This document shows, piece after piece, positions 1 through 30,185 of a DNA stretch of 64,000 nucleotides. A program made the position numbers and the translations under genes. Numbering within the stretch: position 1 is the stretch's first letter; the number at the start of each line of letters is the position of its first letter. A model generated the notes under the pieces. That model was not told the DNA's origin and made no database searches. It saw nothing but the letters and a program-made list of their open reading frames with translations. Source of the DNA: Salvelinus alpinus (Eukaryota > Chordata > Actinopteri > Salmoniformes > Salmonidae); contig NC_092091.1 in the NCBI RefSeq assembly GCF_045679555.1, positions 15,585,572 through 15,649,571 of the forward strand, read 5' to 3'.

Positions 1-894
1 ACCCCAGCCCTTGAATAAACCCCAGCCCTTGAATAAACCCCAGCCATTTAATAGACCCCCGCCATTTAATAGACCCCCGCCCTTGAATAAACCCCAGCCC
101 TTGAATAAACCCCAGCCCTTGAATAAACCCCAGCCATTTAATAGACCCCAGCCATTTAATAGACCACAGCCCTTGAATAGAACCCAGCCATTTAATAAAC
201 CCCAGCCCTTGAATAAACCCCAGCCCTTGAATAAACCCCAGCCATTTAATAGACCCCAGCCATTTAATAAACCCCAGCCATTTAATAGACCCCAGCCATT
301 TAATAGACCCCAGCCATTTAATAGACCCCAGCCATTTAATAGACCCCAGCCATTTAATAGACCCCAGCCCTTGAATAAACCCCAGCCCTTGAATAAACCC
401 CAGCCCTTGAATAAACCCCAGCCCTTGAATAAACCCCAGCCATTTAATAGACCCCAGCCATTTAATAGACCCCAGCCCTTGAATAGACCCCAGCCATTGA
501 ATAAACCCCAGCCCTTGAATAAACCCCAGCCATTTAATAGACCCCAGCCATTTAATAGACCCCAGCCATTTAATAGACCCCAGCCCTTGAATAAACCCCA
601 GCCATTTAATAGACCCCAGCCCTTGAATAGACCCCAGCCCTTGAATAGACCCCAGCCATTTAATAAACTCCAGTCCTTGAATAGATCCCAGCCCTTGAAT
701 AAACCCCAGCCCTTGAATAAACCCCAGCCCTTGTATAAACCCCAGCCATTTAATAGACCCCAGCCCTTGAATAAACCCCAGCCCTTGAATAAACCCCAGC
801 CATTTAATAGATCCCAGCCCTTGAATAAACCCCAGCCCTTGAATAAATCCCAGCCCTTGAATAGACCCCAGCCCTTGAATAGACCCCAGCCCTA
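1..894. repeat. 18-bp minisatellite, about 49 copies
   Basis: Imperfect tandem array of an 18-bp unit, cut by the left edge of the window. Two main unit types alternate irregularly, one with CCCTTGAATAAA and one with CCATTTAATAGA. Because the unit is a multiple of three, one + frame stays open for about 294 codons and would read as repeats of N-[K/R]-P-Q-P-[L/F]. No ATG, exon border or flanking coding sequence supports translation, so the open frame is most likely a by-product of the period. Confidence 0.95.
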
Positions 895-4090
<3,196 letters not shown>

Positions 4091-4097
4091 TAGCAAA

Positions 4098-4260
4098 CAT
4101 GTTCAGTTGCCAAACGTTCTACAACGTTGCAGATAGAAACCATGAATAGACCCGATGTGATTCCTTATTCCACATGTCAGAGAAGCATGTTTGCGCTACA
4201 TAGGATTTATATCTGAACGTTCCAAAACGTTGCGTCCTACTGAACACGCCCCAGTCTCCG
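4098..4260. repeat. Interspersed repeat, related in inverse to 20,590-20,735
   Basis: The segment has the motif ACGTTGCAGATAGAAA near 4,123 and ACGTTGCGTCCTACTGA near 4,227. The reverse complement of the first motif recurs, with differences, at about 20,708-20,725 beyond the WASL stop codon. This suggests two oppositely oriented copies of one short element. The family was not identified. Confidence 0.35.
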
Positions 4261-4264
4261 CCCA

Positions 4265-4836
4265 GATCTGCGCGCACCCCCTTACAGCGTTACGCATTCC
4301 TTTTGCAAAATCCACTGGGAAATAGGGCTAGACCATTCCATCCTTCGTGATATTTTGGGATCCTCATTATATTGTAACACCAGAACATTTACAGACGACA
4401 TACAGATATATATTTTTTTTAATGCAAATTCATTTATTTCGTTAGAGGGGGCCTTACTCTTTAATTTGTATATGATTTTTTGGTTTCTCCACCCCCTCTC
4501 TTCATTGGAATGGTTGTTCCTTCACACTGCCTACTGTGCCATGTTGGATGGATGTAACGTTATCGATGTTGCAGCTGGAGTTAACGAATGAAAGTTTAGA
4601 TTTTGCCCTCTGCAAGATTGTGGTTCCCACGGATTCTTCGAGGACCCTGGGGCATGGTGACGGTATTCAACAACCGGGATCCCAAAATATTTCATTTCTC
4701 AGGCCTCTAGCTACCTTAGAAACAACGTAATAAGACGATGCAGTTGCAGGCCATGGCGACCAAAGGCTGCACGAATTGTATGTAATATTCAAGAGTAAAA
4801 CAGTTAACTTTGTTTATCTGGAAATTATTTGGGAAC
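4265..4836 (+). promoter_or_regulatory. Probable WASL promoter / 5' UTR region
   Basis: This is the sequence just upstream of the WASL start. It has a GC-richer patch with CCGCCC and CpGs near 4,255-4,285 and no obvious TATA box. The transcription start cannot be placed from sequence alone. The assignment rests on position only. Confidence 0.3.
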
Positions 4837-20192
<15,356 letters not shown>

Positions 20193-21079
20193 TAAAGTTT
20201 CTCGTTTTCCTCCCCAACACAACTGACACTAAACTGATCCTAAAATCTTCCAAAAACGGACTAAAATTGAGAATGTTCTATGATTTTGCTCTATTTATTG
20301 TTGCCTTTTTGCTTTTATTAACCTGTGCAATACCTTGTTCATTTAATCTGTAAAGTGTTGTCACATACCCTCTGTAGAGTATCTTTGGTAACACTTTCCT
20401 GCGACTCTGTCATAGAATGCTCACATCACCGTTAAAAGCATGATATACAAATATTATAAGCTGTCACAACTGTTCATGGTAATACGCTGACTTGCTCAGG
20501 CTGACCACCACTGCATGTGACGCTGCGAGATTGCTTGTCGTAAGCTAATACAAGGTGTTATAAATCACCAATGACACCTGATGTCTGTTTAGGAGGGTGC
20601 AATGTCACGGAACGTCCAGAGATAGAAACGTATTGTGTAGAATAGATATGATTCTCGGTCCTCAAGAATAGTTCTTATTCACTTACAGTATCAGCTAACA
20701 TTATATTTCTATCTGCAACGTTCTGAACACTGAGCCCTATGGAATAACACACTGCTGCTATGTCATGGTTATGACAGCCTAAAGACAGCAGGTTCAAGTA
20801 GTACGGTATCTGATGGATTAACAGTGTGCAATTCTAGTTAGGATATATTTGTTTGGTGTGTTCTGTTCCCCTGTCCGTAAAGAAAGGGAGATAGAGATAT
20901 ATATATATATATACACACACACGTAACAAACGAAAGAGGTCATTGTTGTCGTTATTGTTGTTAATGCAAGATAACACTATTTTCTTACTCTACTTTTCTG
21001 TACCTTCGATTTTCTTAATGAGATCCTAGTTTAACACAGTTATTTTTTCATATGGAGTCCACTTATTAGAATTGTAATA
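20193..21079 (+). other. Probable WASL 3' UTR / downstream flank
   Basis: Non-coding sequence after the WASL stop. No AATAAA is obvious close by; one occurs at about 21,959, which would imply a long 3' UTR running through SINEs. An (AT)n/(AC)n patch lies near 20,900. The cleavage site cannot be placed. Confidence 0.4.
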
Positions 21080-21384
21080 CCGCACTGCTTCTTGACACAA
21101 TGCCCATCCAACCCGGAAGCCAGCCACACCAATGTGTCATAGGAAACACCGTACACCTGGCGACAGTGTCAGCGTGCACTGTGCCCGGCCCGCCACAGGA
21201 GTCGCTAGTGCGCGATGAGACAAGGATATCCCTGACAGCCGAACCCTCCCTAATCCGGACGACGCTGGGTCAATTGTGCGCCGCCCCATGGGCCTTCCGA
21301 TCGCAGCCGACTGCAACAGAGCCTGGCCTCGCACCCAGAATCTCTAGTGGTACAGCCTTAGACCAATGCGCCACTCGGGAGGCC
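21080..21384 (-). mobile_element. tRNA-derived SINE (minus strand)
   Basis: Read on the minus strand it opens GGCCTCCCGAGTGGCGCATT, containing an A-box-like TGGCGCATTGG. A degraded B-box region follows. Related copies lie at 39,455-39,848 and 43,609-44,044. Confidence 0.75.
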
Positions 21385-21607
21385 GGAACTGTGAATTATT
21401 ATGTAGATTATAATGAATGGGACATTTTTCATGAGGGAAAATCAAGTCTGGAAATTAGAAACTTCAGAAGCCTTTTTAAACCTCAAATACACTACAAGTT
21501 AAAAATGTCCTACATTGCGGAAAAGTTCTCCAGCAACAGGATGATCAAATTTAAGATCTACATCTGTATGCTGCCTGCCAGTCATTTAATAATGGAACAT
21601 ATAATAT

Positions 21608-21745
21608 ATGCTATTTAGCAGACGCTTTTATCCAAAGTGATTTAGTCACAAGTGCGTACATTTTTTACGTATGGCTGTCCTGGGAATCAAACCCACTATC
21701 CTGGCGTTGCAAGAGCCGTGCTCTACCAAATGAGCTACAGAGGAC
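21608..21745 (-). mobile_element. tRNA-derived SINE, AvaIII/Slm-like (minus strand)
   Basis: The minus strand reads TGTAGCTCATTTGGTAGAGC (A box) and GTGGGTTTGATTCCCAGGAC (B box). It ends with the widespread fish tail motif GGATAAAAGCGTCTGCTAAA. This is a nearly complete short SINE. The subfamily name is from memory. Confidence 0.7.
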
Positions 21746-21749
21746 CAGA

Positions 21750-23514
21750 GAGGATCATGGAAGCTCTTAAAGTAGCTTTTATTAGAATCCATTTATGATT
21801 GACACTACGGAAATGTTCTGCTCATTATGGGTTTACAGAGGTGTCCTGTATTAACTTTGAGGGGAAATTATCACTACAAAAAAGTATAACTTATACAAAA
21901 ATAGACTCATAGGAATCATTTTAGGTTTTGTTTTGTTTCTTTTCTTACTATCTGTTACAATAAATATTATTCTCTCCTCCCTGCTGAAATTAGAATAATT
22001 TTTATGTTACTAGCTATTAGGTCAGTGTTCATATTCAGCAGATCTAGAAACATCTTCCAGTTTTTCTTGAACTTTTATGGGATGAATCTATAAATGCCTC
22101 CATACAAAAGCTAATAAGGAACCAAAATTGGCATTTGCACGAAGCATCTACAAGGCTTTGGTTTCACTATCCTAAATGCTTTCATGGTGATATTGCTGAT
22201 AATGATGCCTGTGAAACTCAATTTTACAGTATATACAGAAGTAGCCAAATGGATGCTGTTTGAACCGTATTGCCTGTCTCAATTTATACCATCCTCCACC
22301 GAGGTGATTGCTGCATTAAGAAATCGTAATACTGACATCAAACCTTCAAAACAGGTTGGAAAAAGCAATGGAAATACTAAATTGTATACTTAAATAAATG
22401 TTAATATTTACAGAGACCTTGTCAAGTGTTCCTTTTTTTACATATTAAATTGAGCCCTATTTCAACTTGTATTTACCTAGTATGTGTTTTAAAGATTTAA
22501 GAGGATAACAATGGATCATTTTAGGTACATAATTTGTAGGTAACTTTATGTAACCACGATTTTAGCCTGCAACATACAAGGGTGGTTCCTTTTGTAGATG
22601 ACTTCACTAAACTGCATTACTTCGCTTGAGTGAAGTTGTACAGTGAAAATATTCTATTCTATGCATTAGTTCCATTCACCCTGTGGTGCACCTTAGTGAT
22701 TGGGTCAAAAAATCGATACAGTTACATATTGGGTTACTATTTTTGACAATCGTGATATTAGTTTTGTGCTAGTTGGGTGTACCTGCACAAAACTCCAGTA
22801 TTTTTCAATCATAGCTTGTTCTCCATCTTCTTTTTAAATGGGGAGACTTTGTTTTCAGGTCTTTTATTTCCACGACTGAAGAAAAGTTTTCTCCTGGCTC
22901 TCTCGTCTTTCTGCAGCAGAAATATGGTGAGCAATATGTTTGGAACATCGAATAACAATAAATTCACAGTATCGAATGGCAATACATATAGTGATAATAT
23001 CATATTGGGAGGCCCCTGGCAATTCCCAGCCCTAGTGCATCTGATATGTCACTTTCATAACATAGTAACACTATAACGCTACTCCTTGGTTGGTCTTTAA
23101 CTCCATTCCCAGCCCTATGAATCTTGTCTAAATGACCATTTCCACAGTTAAAATCTCCATGTATGACTTTTACTGTAATTTTGAAGATATGAGACTACAA
23201 TAATAAGGGTTCTCTCTGAGACTAGAGGAAAAACGTGTTAGCTTTGAACAGCTGCCAAATTAACTGGAATGAATTGGGAACAGTTCCAAGATACACACGA
23301 AGCAGCAAGGCGGGATTAGAGGTGATTCAGTTACAGATAGCACTGCGTTCTAATTTTGTTGCAAGTCATTTCAATCCTGGCGATGATGGGACAAGGCTTA
23401 TCTTTTGGATCTTCCATAAGCCTAGATTCAGCCAGTTTGTAGTTAAGATTTCTGTGATGTATGTAGCACATTTTTGCTGTGCCTTTGTAGTGACCCACGT
23501 CATTCATTTCTAAG
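21750..23514. other. Intergenic, no gene recognised
   Basis: AT-rich sequence without recognisable exon or repeat. The open frames here are short and have no family resemblance. Confidence 0.5.
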
Positions 23515-23745
23515 TCTAGTTTTGATTTACACTTGGTTGAGTTGTCAACTAACAGGGATTCAATGTTAAATCAACAAACCATTTCACCATGTCATTAGAT
23601 TTACGAAATTGCCTTATGTTGATGACTTTTTGTAAATCCAATCCATTTTCCACCTTCATTCAACGTCAACACCTTGATTTTGTGTTGAAATGACGAGGAA
23701 ACAACATTGATTCAACCAGTTTTTGCCCAGTGGGGATTGACACTG
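23515..23745. mobile_element. Degraded MITE
   Basis: The right end reads TTGATTCAACCAGTTTTTGC followed by CCAGTGGGG, typical of a fish MITE family with CCCACTGGGC ends. The internal GTTGAAATGACGAGGAAACA motif also fits. The left terminus is eroded. Confidence 0.5.
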
Positions 23746-24104
23746 AGCAGCAGGTGTTACAGAAGAAGTGGTAACACTGCACATGAACTTTGACATGAGT
23801 CAAAGACCATTGCATTTCTCTCAGGAATGACATAACAGATTTATAACAACTGATGACTGGTTGTGTATTTTCAAATTATTAATATTATAAACTGGGATGA
23901 TATATAAACCATTTAACAGAACAATTCACTTGCTCTTTTCTCCATCCTCCCCCCCAACCCACTGCCCATCAATCATTCATTGAAATTACCATTGAACAGG
24001 AGGAAATCTTACTGATTGTGCCTTTAATCTATATGCAATCAACTCCAGTATAGTTTTTTTCACTAAATGACAGAAAAATATTTACATATCAAACAAAATG
24101 TATC

Positions 24105-25222
24105 CTCAACGCAGGGGTCCCACAAGGGTGCGTGCTCACTCCCTGTTCACCCATGACTGAGTGGCCACGCACGCCTCCAACTCAATCAAGTTTGGAGACA
24201 CAACAATAGTAGGCCTGATTACCAACAATGACGAGACAGCCTACAGGGAGGAAGTGAGGGCACTGGGAGAGTGGTGCCAGAAAAATAACCTTGCACATCA
24301 ACAAAACAAAGGAGTTGATTGTGGACTTCAGGAAACAGCAGAGGGAGCACGCCCCTATCCACATCAACAGGACCACAGTGGAGAAGGTAGAAAGCTTCAT
24401 GTTCCTCGGCGTACACATGACTGATGATCTGAAATGGTACACCCACCACAGACAGTGTGGGGAAGAAGGCGCCTCTTCAACCTCGGGAGACTGAAGAAAT
24501 TTGGCTTGGCCCCTAAAACTCTAAAACTTTTACAGATGCACAATTGAGAGCATCCTTTCGGCTGTATCATCGCCTGGTACAGCAACTTGCCCTGCCCGCA
24601 ACCGCAGGGCTCTCCAGAGGGTGGTGGCGGTCTGCCCAACGCATCACCGGGGGCAAGCTACCTGCCCTCCAGGACACCTACATCACCCAATGTCACAGGA
24701 AGGCCAAAAAGATAATCAAGGACATCAACCACCCGAGCCACGGCCTGTTCACCCCTCTGTCATCCAGAAGGTGAGGTCAGTACAGGTGCATCAAAGCTGG
24801 GACAGAGAGACTGAAAAACATCTTATATCTCAAGGCCATCAGACTGTTAAATTGCCATCACTAGCCGGCTTCCACCCAGTTACGCAACCCTGCACCTTAG
24901 AGGCTGCTGCCCTATATACATAGACTTGAAATCACTGGCCACTTTAATAATGGAACACTAGTCACTTTAATGATGTTTAAATAATGTTTACATACTGCTT
25001 TACTCATCTCATATGTATATACTGTATTCTATTCTACTGCATTTTAGTCAATGCCACTCCGAAATTGCTCGATCTAATATTTATTTATTAATTCCATTCT
25101 TTAACTTTTAGATTTGTGTGAATTGTTAGATACTACTGCACTGTTGGAGCTAGGAACACAAGCATTTCGCTATTTCACCTGCAATAATATTTGCTAAATA
25201 TGTGTATGTGACCAATCAAATT
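24105..25222 (+). mobile_element. L2-type LINE, 5'-truncated (+)
   Basis: The + strand begins inside the reverse transcriptase domain. A stretch reading IKFGDTTIVGLITNNDETAY corresponds to the YADD-box region, with the second catalytic position changed (FGD for FAD). ELIVDFRKQQREHAPIHINR follows, then the C-terminal domain and a 3' tail ending ACCAATCAAATTTGATT near 25,215. Frames are broken. Confidence 0.8.
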
Positions 25223-25229
25223 TGATTAG

Positions 25230-27285
25230 ACCTTACCGTGAAATGACCTTACCTTGATTAGACCTTACCGTGATTAGACCTTACCGTGAAATGCTTACTT
25301 ACAAAACCTTAACCAATAATGCAGTTAAGAAAATATTTACTAAATAAACTAAAGTAAAAAAGAAAAAAAAGCAACACAATAAAATAACAATAATGAGCTT
25401 ATATACATGGGGTACCGGTATATGTAGGTAGGGGTAAAGTGATTATGTATAGATAATAAACAGCGAGTAGCAGCAGTGTAAAAACAAAAGAGGGGTGCTC
25501 TCGATGGTGCAGCTGTAGAACATTTTGAGGATCGTTGACCCATGCCAAGTCTTTTCAGTCTCCTATGGGGGGAAACACGTTGTCGCGCCCACTTTATGAC
25601 TTTCTTGGTGTGTTTAGACCATGATAGTTTGTTGGTGATGTGGAAGCCAAGGAACTTGAAACTCTCAACCCGCTCCAGTACAGCCCTGTCGATGTGAATG
25701 GGGGCGTGTATTCGGCCTTCCTTTTCCTGTAGTCCACGATCTTCTCCTTTGTCTTGATCACGTTGACGGAGAGGTTGTTGTCCTGGCACCACACTGCCAG
25801 GTCTCTGACAACCTCCCTATAGGCTGTCTCATCGTTGTCGATCAGGCCTACTACCATTGTGTCATCAGCAAACTTAATGATGGTGTTGGAGTCGTGCTTG
25901 GCCACGCAGTCCTGGGTGAACAGGGAGTACATGAAGGGACTAAGCACGCACCGCTGAGCGGCCCTCGGGTTGAGGATCAGTGTGGCAGATGTATTGTTGC
26001 CTACCCCTACCACCTGGGGGTGGCCCGTCAGGAAGTCTAGGATCCAGTTGCAGAGGGAGGTGTTTAGTCCCAGGGTCCTTAGCTTACTAATGAGCTTTGT
26101 GGGCACTATGGTGTTGAACGTTGATCTGTAGTCAATGAACAGCATTCTCACATAGGTGTTCCTTTTGTCCAGGTGCGAAAGGGCAGTGTGGCGTGCGATT
26201 GAGAGTGCATCATCTGTGGATCTGTTGGGGCGGTATACAAATTGGAGTGGGTCTAGGGTTTCAAGGAGGATGGTGTTTATGTCAGGCATGACCAGCCTTT
26301 CAAAGCACTTCATGGCAACCGACGTGAGGGCTACGGGGGGGTAGTCATTTAGGCAGGTTACGTTCACTTTCTTGGGCACAGAGACTATGGTGGTGTGCTT
26401 GAAACATGTAGGTATTACAGACTCGGTCAGGGAGAGGTTGAAAATGTCAGTGAAGACACTTGCCAGTTGGTTCGCGCATGCTCTGAGTACAGGTCCTGGT
26501 AATCTGTCTGGCCCCACGGCCTTGTGAATGTTGACCTGCTCAAAGGTCTTCCTCACATCGGCTACGGAGAGCGTGATCACACAGTTGTCCGGAACAGCTG
26601 GTGCTCTCATGCCTGCTTCAGTGTTGCTTTTCTCGAAGTGAGCATAAAAGGCATTTAGCCCATCTGGTAGGCTCGCGTCACTGGGCAGCTCGCGGCTGGG
26701 TTTCCCTTTGTAGTCCGTAATAGTTTGCAAGCCGTGCCACAACCGACGCGCATAAGAGCCGGTGTAGTAGGATTCAATCTTAGACCTGTATTGACGCTTT
26801 GCCTGTTTGATGGTTTGTCTGAGGGCATAGCGCGATTTCTTATAAGCGTTCGGATTAGTGTTCCGCTCCTTAAAAGTGACACCTCTAGCCTTTTGCTCGG
26901 TGCGGATGATGCCTGTAATCTATGGCTTTTGTTTGGCATATGAACGTACGGTGACTGTAGGGACAACGTCATCAATGCACTTATTGATGAAGCCGGTGAC
27001 TGAGGTGGTATACTCCTCAATGCCATTGGATGAATCCCGGAACATATTTCAGTCTGTGCTAGCAAAACAGTCCTATCGTGTAGCATCCGCGTTAGCTGAC
27101 CACTTCCGTATTGAGCGAGTCACTGGTACTTCCTGCTTTCGTTTTTGCTTGTAAGCAGGAATCAGGAGGATAGAATTATGGTCAGATTTTCCAAATTGAG
27201 GGTGAGGGAGAGCTTTTGATGTGTTTCTGTGTGTGGAGTAAAGGTGGTCTAGAGTTGTTTTCTTCCTCTGGTTGAACATGTGACA
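25230..27285 (-). mobile_element. L2-type LINE, 5'-truncated (-), tail-to-tail with the preceding copy
   Basis: On the minus strand the end of the endonuclease domain (FGKSDHNSILLIPAYKQK) starts near 27,230. The linker and reverse transcriptase follow. The 3' tail reaches about 25,230, a few bases from the tail of the + strand copy. The RT frame is open for 382 codons. Confidence 0.85.
25594..26742 (-). pseudogene. L2-type LINE reverse transcriptase, 382-codon open remnant
   Basis: This is the part of the LINE polyprotein from the linker to the RT C-terminus. Visible motifs are AVGPDRLPGPVLRACA (palm entry), LFIDYRSTFNTI (first catalytic Asp), a damaged PQG box (NPRAAQRCVLSPF), and KFADDTMVVG with both catalytic Asp. 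In the family this enzyme copies element RNA at a nicked target. Endonuclease and upstream parts are truncated or out of frame, so it is a dead fragment with a fairly intact core. Confidence 0.8.
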
Positions 27286-27429
27286 TGCTGGTAGAAATTA
27301 GGTAAAACGGATTTGAGTGGATAAGTAGATGAATATTTCAGGACCAATGAACCCCGAGAGAGAGAGAATAATATACTAAGAGTCATTCCAACAATGATAC
27401 TTGTTGTGATGCCAAGGACACAGACTTTA

Positions 27430-27690
27430 TACCAGGGATCATCAACTAGATTCAGCCGCGGGACGATTTTTTTATTGAGAGGATGGTCGGGGGGCTGAAA
27501 CATAATTACAATTAATTTGTAGACCGCAAATGAACAGGAAGAAGCCCAAACAGATATGTTAGACTAAACATAATAATTTCAAACCTTGCTTACATTTGTA
27601 TACAATCACGTCTCTCTGTTATGCATGGGAATAGTTGTATTTTATTGTATTTAAAAAATTTTGCTCAGAAAACTTGGGAGACCAAATAAA
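27430..27690. mobile_element. hAT-like fragment
   Basis: It starts CCAGGGATCATCAACTAGAT, a terminus type common in fish hAT elements, and continues AT-rich without coding capacity. The second end was not found. Confidence 0.4.
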
Positions 27691-27941
27691 CCCATGCGGA
27701 GACACTCCATGGTCAAGTAGCATCTTTATCGTCCACCAGACCAGCCATAGCTGCTAGAGTTAGCAATGTTTCTCGCTGTATTGTCTTCTCCTCCAGGGCC
27801 AACTTGAAAGACGCTGTTGGAAACAACACAAGAGATCATGAACCAGTTCCAGTTCCTCATATTAGGGGCACGTCCAAGTCATGTGGTCTATAAATCAGTA
27901 AATATCCACGGCCGTAGATTAATTAGATACGCAGTCCATAA

Positions 27942-28042
27942 TGTATGCCGTTTAGCAGATGCTTTTATCCAAAGCCACTTAGTCATGCCTGCATACATTT
28001 TACGTAAAGGGGTGGCCCAGCGGGAATCGAAACCCACAATTA
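27942..28042 (-). mobile_element. SINE tail fragment
   Basis: It contains TTTAGCAGATGCTTTTATCC and then GCGGGAATCGAAACCCAC, the inverse of a tail motif and a B box. It is a partial relative of the SINE at 21,608-21,745. Confidence 0.6.
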
Positions 28043-28059
28043 GGGTTGTTGCGGTGACT

Positions 28060-28886
28060 GTATTACTGGCTGTCACGAGTCACGGTAATTAGGCTTTTCC
28101 AAGCTCTGATGCTGCTGATGGTCATTAGTAGCCTACCAAACTTGCTAATTGCCTGGTACTCATCACTCTATTGCCCCTCTAATCACTCTGACGTACATGC
28201 AAATGTAATCGGAAATCTAATCAAACACTTCATGAGAGCGCATGTTGCCCAACATTTCTATAGGCTATGCAATTGCGCAAGATTAGTGATGGCCTCTACT
28301 AAAAAGAGGATCCCATCAGCTTTCTATAAGCTAGGCCTACTAAATTTAATTCTCAACTTTCCTAATATTAAGCACATTGCTTATCTTTACAACAGGAGTA
28401 TAGCCTAAATGGATGGCATGAAAATGAAGCACAGGAAAAGCTTCCTCCATTCGCTATTTAAGTGCAAAGATGACATTTGTTTTGTTTCGAGACAGGTACA
28501 TAATGGTCCATTCTAAATCAAAACAAATTTCACACATATTTAGTGTATGTAAAGACAAGATTAAATCAAGAATATTCTGATGGGTGATAATTTGCCTGTC
28601 ACATGTGAATTATATATTATCACTTGTGAATGATGCCCAGCTTAAGGCAAGAAACAATGACTTTTTTGAATCATAGTCACACGCCTAGCCCATAGGCCTA
28701 TATGTTTTGATAAGGTTTGCATCACAACTAAAGTGGCCAAATATCTTCTTAAAATTAAGCACATTAATCTGCTTTGCAAGGGGTGTACAGCCTAACTGGT
28801 GTATACATATTCAGCACGTGAGTTTGGGGAAGATAATTTTCACCATAATTTACTTTTATAATAAAAGGATTACATGCATAATCTCT
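28060..28886. other. Intergenic, probably old repeat sequence
   Basis: No gene seen. The text around 28,085-28,270 resembles unclassified interspersed repeats of salmonids by recollection only. Confidence 0.3.
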
Positions 28887-29590
28887 GTCAAAGGTGTGTA
28901 CAGGAGGCGAAGTCAGGTGCAGGAGAGCAGAGTAGTGAACAGGTTCACTTTAATTCCGTTTCAAAATACACAGCACAAAAAACACAATAACGTGCCAAAA
29001 ACACAGAACATGACAAAAGTAAACCGCCCGACAAATAATCCACAATACCAAACAAACAATTACACACAAAGACATGGGAAACAGAGGTCTAAATACATGT
29101 AGAATGATTAGGGAATGAAAACCACGTGTGTATGGGACAAGAGAAAACAAATGGATATGAAAAATGGAGCGGCTATGGCTAGAAAGCCGGTGACGTCGAT
29201 CGCCGAACGAACAAGGAGGAGCCGACTTCGGCGGAAGTCGTGACAGTACCCCCTCCCCCTTGACGCGCGGCTCCAGCAGCGAGCCGACACCGGCCTCGGG
29301 GACTGCGTCAGGGTCCAAAACATCCGCAACCGGAACCCAGCACCTCTCCTCCAGACCGTACCCCTCCACGAGGTACTGAAGGCCCCCCGCCTCGAATCCA
29401 GGATGGAACGAACGATGTACGCCGGGGCCCCCTCGATGTCCAAAGGGGGTGGAGGGACCTCCCGCCCCTCAGATTCCTGGAGCGGACCAGCCACCACGGC
29501 CTGAGGAGAGACACATGGAACGAGGGATTAATACGATAATCAGAGGGAAACTGTAATCTGTAACATACATCGTTCACTCTCCTCAGGACT
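28887..29590 (-). mobile_element. Ty3/gypsy 3' fragment (integrase C-terminus, chromodomain, LTR-like end)
   Basis: The minus strand from 29,577 reads [15 protein letters not shown], the typical integrase C-terminal motif of fish gypsy elements. In shifted frames it then reads [14 protein letters not shown] and [14 protein letters not shown], which fit a chromodomain. LTR-like sequence continues to about 28,890. At least two frame changes are needed and no protease or RT is present. It is a dead fragment. Confidence 0.75.
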
Positions 29591-29782
29591 TTTTAAAAAT
29601 ATTTTATATTTTTTTATTTTGTCTTCGTCGGTCATTGTAAATGTTGCCTGTTTTCCTGAGAAGAATTCAGTCGTTTTAAACCTGCGACTGCCTCCTGCCT
29701 ACTCCTCCCTACACTTGTGACATCTGACTGTATAGTGTTTAGGTGTTATATGATGGATTTTGTCATTATTTAACCTTCACTT

Positions 29783-30103
29783 AAAAGGTGCACTATGCAG
29801 AAATCGCTCTGCCATTTCCTTGTTGCTAAATTTGAATAGTTCACCTAATTTCAGTTTATGTGACAAAACAAGCAAGTATAGTGTAGAGAATCATTGTACA
29901 ATCTAAACCACTATGAAATATATTTTCCATAACCAAAAATATTGTATTTTCACCTATTCAAAACTGGTGTACAAAACCGAAAGTAAAAGACGCAAAAACT
30001 TCAACTTGCTTTCAATGAGAATGATGGATCTATAATTCACATTTCTATGTGAATTTGGTCGGGTTGCCCAAAGAGTTAGGTATTGCAGCTTTAAGCAAAT
30101 GTA
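29783..30103. mobile_element. MITE upstream of the IQUB remnant
   Basis: Approximate inverted termini: AAAGGTGCACTATGCAG at the left and TATTGCAGCTTTAA at the right. Non-coding, about 320 bp. Confidence 0.55.
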
Positions 30104-30185
30104 AAAAATGTATAAGAAAACAACTCCTGAGTGTGTCTCAGTCTGACCGTCATCCCCCTCGCCCTCCTCCTTTCTACTCCTTCAG

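Noticed and set aside
21100-21618. 172-codon open frame
   Set aside because: It covers the inverse of a tRNA-derived SINE and unrelated flank. It has no family resemblance.
28707-29102. 131-codon open frame
   Set aside because: It overlaps the LTR-like end of the gypsy fragment and has no conserved motif.
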